Part shown: positions 9,362 to 11,925 of the stretch, piece by piece
Layout: each line of letters opens with the position of its first letter
Position numbering within the stretch: position 1 is the stretch's first letter
Assembly (NCBI GenBank): GCA_021780935.1
Contig: JAJXXT010000073.1
Location: 1 to 11,925 of the forward strand
Source: Pseudomonadota bacterium
GTDB taxonomy: Bacteria; Pseudomonadota; Alphaproteobacteria; Acetobacterales; Acetobacteraceae
Direction: 5' to 3'
DNA: 11,925 bases
Made by a program: the position numbers and the translations under genes
The notes under the pieces: model-generated
Told to the model about the DNA's origin: nothing
Seen by the model: the letters and a program-made list of their open reading frames with translations, nothing else
Database searches by the model: none

Positions 9362-9390
9362 TTGATGATGAGTATGCGCACCGGCGTTAT
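9362..9390 (+). promoter_or_regulatory. Possible promoter of the importer operon
   Basis: TTGATG (9362-9367) is 17 nt from CGTTAT (9385-9390), a weak -10 (three of six consensus bases) that coincides with the left operator half-site. If correct, transcription would start near 9397 and a bound ModE-type dimer would block it. Inferred from spacing only. Confidence 0.35.
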
Positions 9391-9408
9391 TGCCGGCCAT
9401 GCATAACG
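9385..9408 (+). promoter_or_regulatory. ModE-type operator (CGTTAT-N12-ATAACG)
   Basis: Perfect inverted repeat of CGTTAT (9385-9390) and ATAACG (9403-9408) with 12 bases between, ending 13 bp before the ATG of the binding-protein gene. The half-sites and spacing agree with the E. coli modA operator as I remember it. ModE-like regulators bind such sites with molybdate (or tungstate) and repress uptake genes. No modE gene lies in the window. The symmetry, AT-rich half-sites in GC-rich DNA and location argue against chance. Confidence 0.72.
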
Positions 9409-9411
9409 ATC

Positions 9412-9415
9412 GGAG
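9412..9415 (+). promoter_or_regulatory. Ribosome binding site of the binding-protein gene
   Basis: GGAG stands 6 nt before the ATG at 9422 and so favours that start over the in-frame TTG at 9416. Confidence 0.7.
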
Positions 9416-9421
9416 TTGCCC

Positions 9422-10348
9422 ATGCTCACCCGCCGCGAGACCCTGACGGCTCCCCTTGCCGCGTCGCTGGTCGCCGCCGTGCCCGGCGCCGCCCTCGCCG
9501 CCCCGGCATTCGCCGTGGCCTATGCCGGCTCGATGGGCGCGCTGATGGACAAGGGCATCGGCCCGGCCTTCGGCGCCGCCGACCATGTCGCGTTCCAGGG
9601 CATCGGCCGTGGTGCCTTCGCCCTCGCGCGGCTGATCGCGGCAAAGAAAATGGTGGTGAACACCTTTATCCCGATCACCGCGGCGCCGTTCAGCATCGTC
9701 CACCAGGCGGGGCTCGTCAGCGCCGCCGTGCCGGTGGCCAGCACCCAGATGTGCCTGCCCTACAGCCCGAAATCGCCGCACGCCGCGATGTTCGCCGCCG
9801 TCGCCGCGGGAAAGGCGCCGCTGACCCAGGCGCTGCTCGCGCCGGGCGTGCGTTTCGGCCGCACCGACCCGCGCACCGACCCGCAGGGGCGCAACATCCT
9901 GTTCACCATGAAGCTGGCCGAAATCTACTACAAGTCCCCGGGACTGGCGGCGAAGGTGCTGGGTGCGGCGATCAATCCCAAACAGATCTTCACCGAGCCC
10001 TCGCTGCTGGCGCGGCTGGAATCCGGGCAGATGGACATCGCCTCCGGCTATCTCAGCGCCGTCCACTCCCAGGGGCTGCCGTATATTCCCCTGCCGGCGC
10101 AGATCAATCTGGGCGATGCCACCATGGCCGCGACATGGTATGCGCGCGCCCGCATGGCCGTGCCGGTCGCGCACGGGGTGGTGACCGCCGCGCCGGAACC
10201 GCTGGTATTCTACGCGATGAGCCTCGCCAACGCGCCCCATCCCAAGGCCGCCGCCGCGTTCCTCGCCTTCCTCACTGGCGCGAAGGGCCAGGCGCTGTTT
10301 GGCCGCTACGGCTACAACCCGCCCTCCGGCGCCAATCTCGGAGCCTGA
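9422..10348 (+). CDS. Molybdate/tungstate-type ABC transporter substrate-binding protein
   Basis: Periplasmic binding protein (308 aa) predicted to capture molybdate or tungstate. The leader MLTRRETLTAPLAASLVAAV ends near ALA at 24-26; the Arg pair gives it a Tat-like look, though Sec export is possible. The mature part starts with FAVAYAGSMGALMD (30-43), matching the AGS phosphate-loop-like motif of ModA/WtpA proteins. FGRTDPRTDPQGRNILFTMKLAEIYY (145-170) resembles the archaeal-type WtpA segment with GRTDP and KLAE..Y more than classical ModA. SGQMDIASGYLSAV (201-214) and the C-terminal AAAAFLAFLTGAKGQALFGRYGYNPP (276-301) are typical of the fold. Assignment to this substrate class rests on these motifs, the permease/ATPase neighbours and the ModE-like operator; modA, wtpA or tupA cannot be chosen, nor can sulfate-type specificity be excluded by motif alone. 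The stop shares one base with the next start (TGATG). Confidence 0.85.
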   Translation: MLTRRETLTAPLAASLVAAVPGAALAAPAFAVAYAGSMGALMDKGIGPAFGAADHVAFQGIGRGAFALARLIAAKKMVVNTFIPITAAPFSIVHQAGLVSAAVPVASTQMCLPYSPKSPHAAMFAAVAAGKAPLTQALLAPGVRFGRTDPRTDPQGRNILFTMKLAEIYYKSPGLAAKVLGAAINPKQIFTEPSLLARLESGQMDIASGYLSAVHSQGLPYIPLPAQINLGDATMAATWYARARMAVPVAHGVVTAAPEPLVFYAMSLANAPHPKAAAAFLAFLTGAKGQALFGRYGYNPPSGANLGA

Positions 10349-11163
10349 TGCCGGGCGAGACCCTGCTGGCGCTGGGCGACGGCGCCCGGGTCGCGCGACC
10401 CGGCGCCTCGTTGCGGCTGGCTGGTCCCCTGGGTGCGCTGGCGCTGGCGTTTCTGCTGATCCCCTATGGCGGGCTCGCGCTGACCACGAACTGGCGCGCG
10501 CTGGCGCCCTCGGCAGGGGACTGGCAGTCCGTCTGGACCTCGGTCGGAGCCACGCTCGCGGCCCTGGCGGTGGTGGTTGCAGGGGGTACGCCGCTCGCCT
10601 GGTGGCTGGCCGCGTGCAAGCCACGGCTGCGCGTGGCGCTGGACGCGCTGCTGCTGCTGACGCTGCTGACTCCGCCGCTCGCGATGGGGCTGATGCTGGC
10701 GATCGTCTATGGGCCGTACAGCACCATCGGGGCTGCCGCCGGGCGGCTCGGAATCGAGCTTTCGAACACGCCGGCGGCGTTTCTGCTGGCGCAGATCTAT
10801 GCCTCCGCGCCCTATTACGTGCTGGCGGCGCGCGGCGCGTTCGAGGCGGTGCCGGCGGAATACCAGGAGATCGCCCGCACACTGGGGCGCGGGCCGTGGT
10901 ACTCGTTCTGGCACGTCTCGCTGCCGCTGGCCCGCATGGGGCTCGCCACCGGCCTGGCCCTCGCCTGGGTGCGGGCGCTCGGCGAGTTCGGCGTCGCCCT
11001 GATCATCGCCTATTTTCCGCAGGGAATTCCGGTGCGGCTCTGGGTCGATCTGCAGGACACCGGCCTCTCCGCCGTCTATCCGCTGCTCTGGGTGTTCTTT
11101 CTGATCGGGCTGCCGCTGCCGCTGGCGCTCGGTCTGTGGGCGCGAGGCCGGCATGCTGCCTGA
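10348..11163 (+). CDS. Molybdate/tungstate-type ABC transporter permease (ModB-like)
   Basis: Inner-membrane channel subunit (271 aa) of the importer. Hydrophobic segments lie near 26-46, 64-88, 98-122, 142-161, 198-222 and 243-264, six as usual for the family. The EAA loop that docks on the ATPase is VPAEYQEIARTLGRGPWYSFWHVSLPLA (168-195), with the conserved Gly180. RALGEFGVALIIA (209-221) matches the RALGEFGA motif of molybdate and sulfate permeases. The ATG shares its A with the TGA of the binding-protein gene, so termination and reinitiation are likely. Its end overlaps the ATPase gene by 11 bp. The closest relatives are ModB, WtpB and CysT/CysW; the operator upstream favours molybdate or tungstate. 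Confidence 0.9.
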   Translation: MPGETLLALGDGARVARPGASLRLAGPLGALALAFLLIPYGGLALTTNWRALAPSAGDWQSVWTSVGATLAALAVVVAGGTPLAWWLAACKPRLRVALDALLLLTLLTPPLAMGLMLAIVYGPYSTIGAAAGRLGIELSNTPAAFLLAQIYASAPYYVLAARGAFEAVPAEYQEIARTLGRGPWYSFWHVSLPLARMGLATGLALAWVRALGEFGVALIIAYFPQGIPVRLWVDLQDTGLSAVYPLLWVFFLIGLPLPLALGLWARGRHAA

Positions 11164-11925
11164 GCCCGCGGCCTCGCCGGCGCCGGTGACGGGTGGCGCG
11201 CATGCGGCGCTGGCGGTGGATCTGCGCCTGACCCAGCCGGTGGCGCTCGCGGCGCGGTTCGAGGTGCGGGGATTCACCGCGCTGCTGGGTGCCACGGGTG
11301 CCGGCAAATCCACCTTGCTGCGCGCGCTCGCGGGGCTGCTGCCGGCGAGCGGCGCGCCCTTCGCCGGCCTGCCGCCGGAGCGCCGGCCGGTCGGCTATCT
11401 GCCGCAGGGCGCGGGGCTGTTTCCGCATCTGCGGGTCTGGCGCAACATCGCCTTCGCGCTGGATGGTTCGCGCCATGCCCGTCGCGCCGCGGCGCTCGCG
11501 GCCCTCGAACAGGTGGGGCTGGCGGCGCTGGCGGAGCGGATGCCCGCCACGCTGTCCGGCGGGCAACGCCAGCTCGTGGCATTGCTGCGGGCGCTGGCAC
11601 GCCACCCCGCGCTCCTGCTGCTCGACGAACCGACGGCCGCACTCGATCCGTTGACGGCCGAGACCGTCGCCGCCGACCTCATCACAAGACTGCGCGTCGC
11701 CGCCGTGCCGGCCCTGGTGGCCACCCACGACGCGCGGCTCGCGGCGATGGCCGATCATGTCGCCGTGCTGGACGGCGGCAGCGTGGTGCAGGAGGGCGCG
11801 CCCGCCGCGGTGTTCGCCGCCCCGGCCTCGCCCGCGGCCGCGGCCCTGCTGGGCTGGCGCAACCTGTTTTCCGCCACGCTGCGCGGACGCGACCAGCTCG
11901 AATGGCCGGCCGCCGGCGCCTCGCT
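11153..11925 (+). CDS. Molybdate/tungstate-type ABC transporter ATPase (ModC-like, 3' end outside window)
   Basis: Cytoplasmic ATPase subunit of the importer, open to the window edge (257 codons seen). Motifs in order: Walker A GATGAGKST (46-54), Q-loop GYLPQ (81-85), signature LSGGQRQLVALLRAL (134-148), Walker B LLLLDEPTAALDP (154-166), H-loop ATHD (190-193). The order and spacing are normal and all catalytic residues are present. After about residue 232 the sequence GWRNLFSATLRG looks like the entry to a C-terminal TOBE/Mop-type domain that in ModC-like proteins binds oxyanion and inhibits transport, but only the first part is visible. ATG 11153 has GAGG 5 nt upstream and overlaps the permease stop by 11 bp in another frame. 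The N-terminal 18 residues are longer and Pro/Ala-rich compared with the core. Confidence 0.9.
   Translation, partial: MLPEPAASPAPVTGGAHAALAVDLRLTQPVALAARFEVRGFTALLGATGAGKSTLLRALAGLLPASGAPFAGLPPERRPVGYLPQGAGLFPHLRVWRNIAFALDGSRHARRAAALAALEQVGLAALAERMPATLSGGQRQLVALLRALARHPALLLLDEPTAALDPLTAETVAADLITRLRVAAVPALVATHDARLAAMADHVAVLDGGSVVQEGAPAAVFAAPASPAAAALLGWRNLFSATLRGRDQLEWPAAGAS

Larger units (their letters stand above)
9302..9421. other. Regulatory intergenic region upstream of the oxyanion importer operon
   Basis: The longest non-coding stretch in the window (120 bp) and less GC-rich than its surroundings. It carries three ATAACG/CGTTAT half-sites, a possible promoter and the ribosome site of the binding-protein gene. 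I see no convincing intrinsic terminator for the upstream MFS gene. Confidence 0.7.

Noticed and set aside
9381..9396. Small hairpin CCGGC-GTTATT-GCCGG as a terminator or riboswitch
   Set aside because: Five base pairs only, no T-run, and far too small for a molybdenum-cofactor riboswitch; the ModE-like repeat explains the region better.
9416..9421. TTG start for the binding-protein gene
   Set aside because: It lies directly next to the GGAG, too close for initiation; the ATG at 9422 has proper spacing.
9751..10347. Upstream extension of the permease frame through the binding-protein gene
   Set aside because: The extension is a shadow of the binding-protein frame; the permease start at 10348 fits the stop/start overlap and the family length.
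8747..10882. Minus-strand open frame of 711 codons spanning the MFS, binding-protein and permease genes
   Set aside because: It crosses three well-supported genes and the operator region, is Arg/Gly/His-rich and shows no domain.

Overview
The window is very GC-rich and gene-dense. It has nine intact or nearly intact protein genes plus one cut by each edge (ten in all), most with overlapping start and stop codons, and no gap above about 120 bp. Protein families, the rsmI/lppC arrangement, the ABC operons and codon bias suggest an alphaproteobacterium, perhaps Acetobacteraceae or another Rhodospirillales lineage. That placement is inference; there is no rRNA or other firm marker. I saw no rRNA, tRNA, CRISPR array, insertion sequence or phage gene.

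Left part (1-4289, minus strand): a tightly packed run reading right to left. It starts with rsmI (16S rRNA 2'-O-methyltransferase), then an AbgB-like M20 metallo-amidohydrolase, then an ABC-2-type ATPase, then its large permease, which runs off the left edge. The ATPase and permease junctions are 4-base stop/start overlaps, so the run probably acts as one transcript with coupled translation.

Centre (4274-7753, plus strand): divergent from rsmI, and overlapping its 5' end by 16 bp, is an LppC/LpoA-type lipoprotein (penicillin-binding protein activator). A PhoR-like membrane histidine kinase with no neighbouring response regulator follows. A VOC/glyoxalase-like protein overlaps the kinase stop by 4 bases. 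A 14-helix DHA2-family MFS exporter follows (7805-9301).

Right part (9302-11925, plus strand): a molybdate/tungstate-type ABC importer operon of binding protein, permease and ATPase (the last cut by the window end). Its 120-bp leader carries CGTTAT-N12-ATAACG, which has the half-sites and spacing of a ModE operator, plus a third half-site upstream. This is the best regulatory signal in the window: it predicts molybdate-dependent repression and supports the oxyanion substrate independently of the protein sequences.

Most of the window is ordinary chromosomal housekeeping and transport content. The points worth following are the ModE-like operator with its extra half-site, the divergent genes with overlapping 5' coding ends, the hydrolase/exporter operon, and the orphan kinase coupled to a VOC protein.
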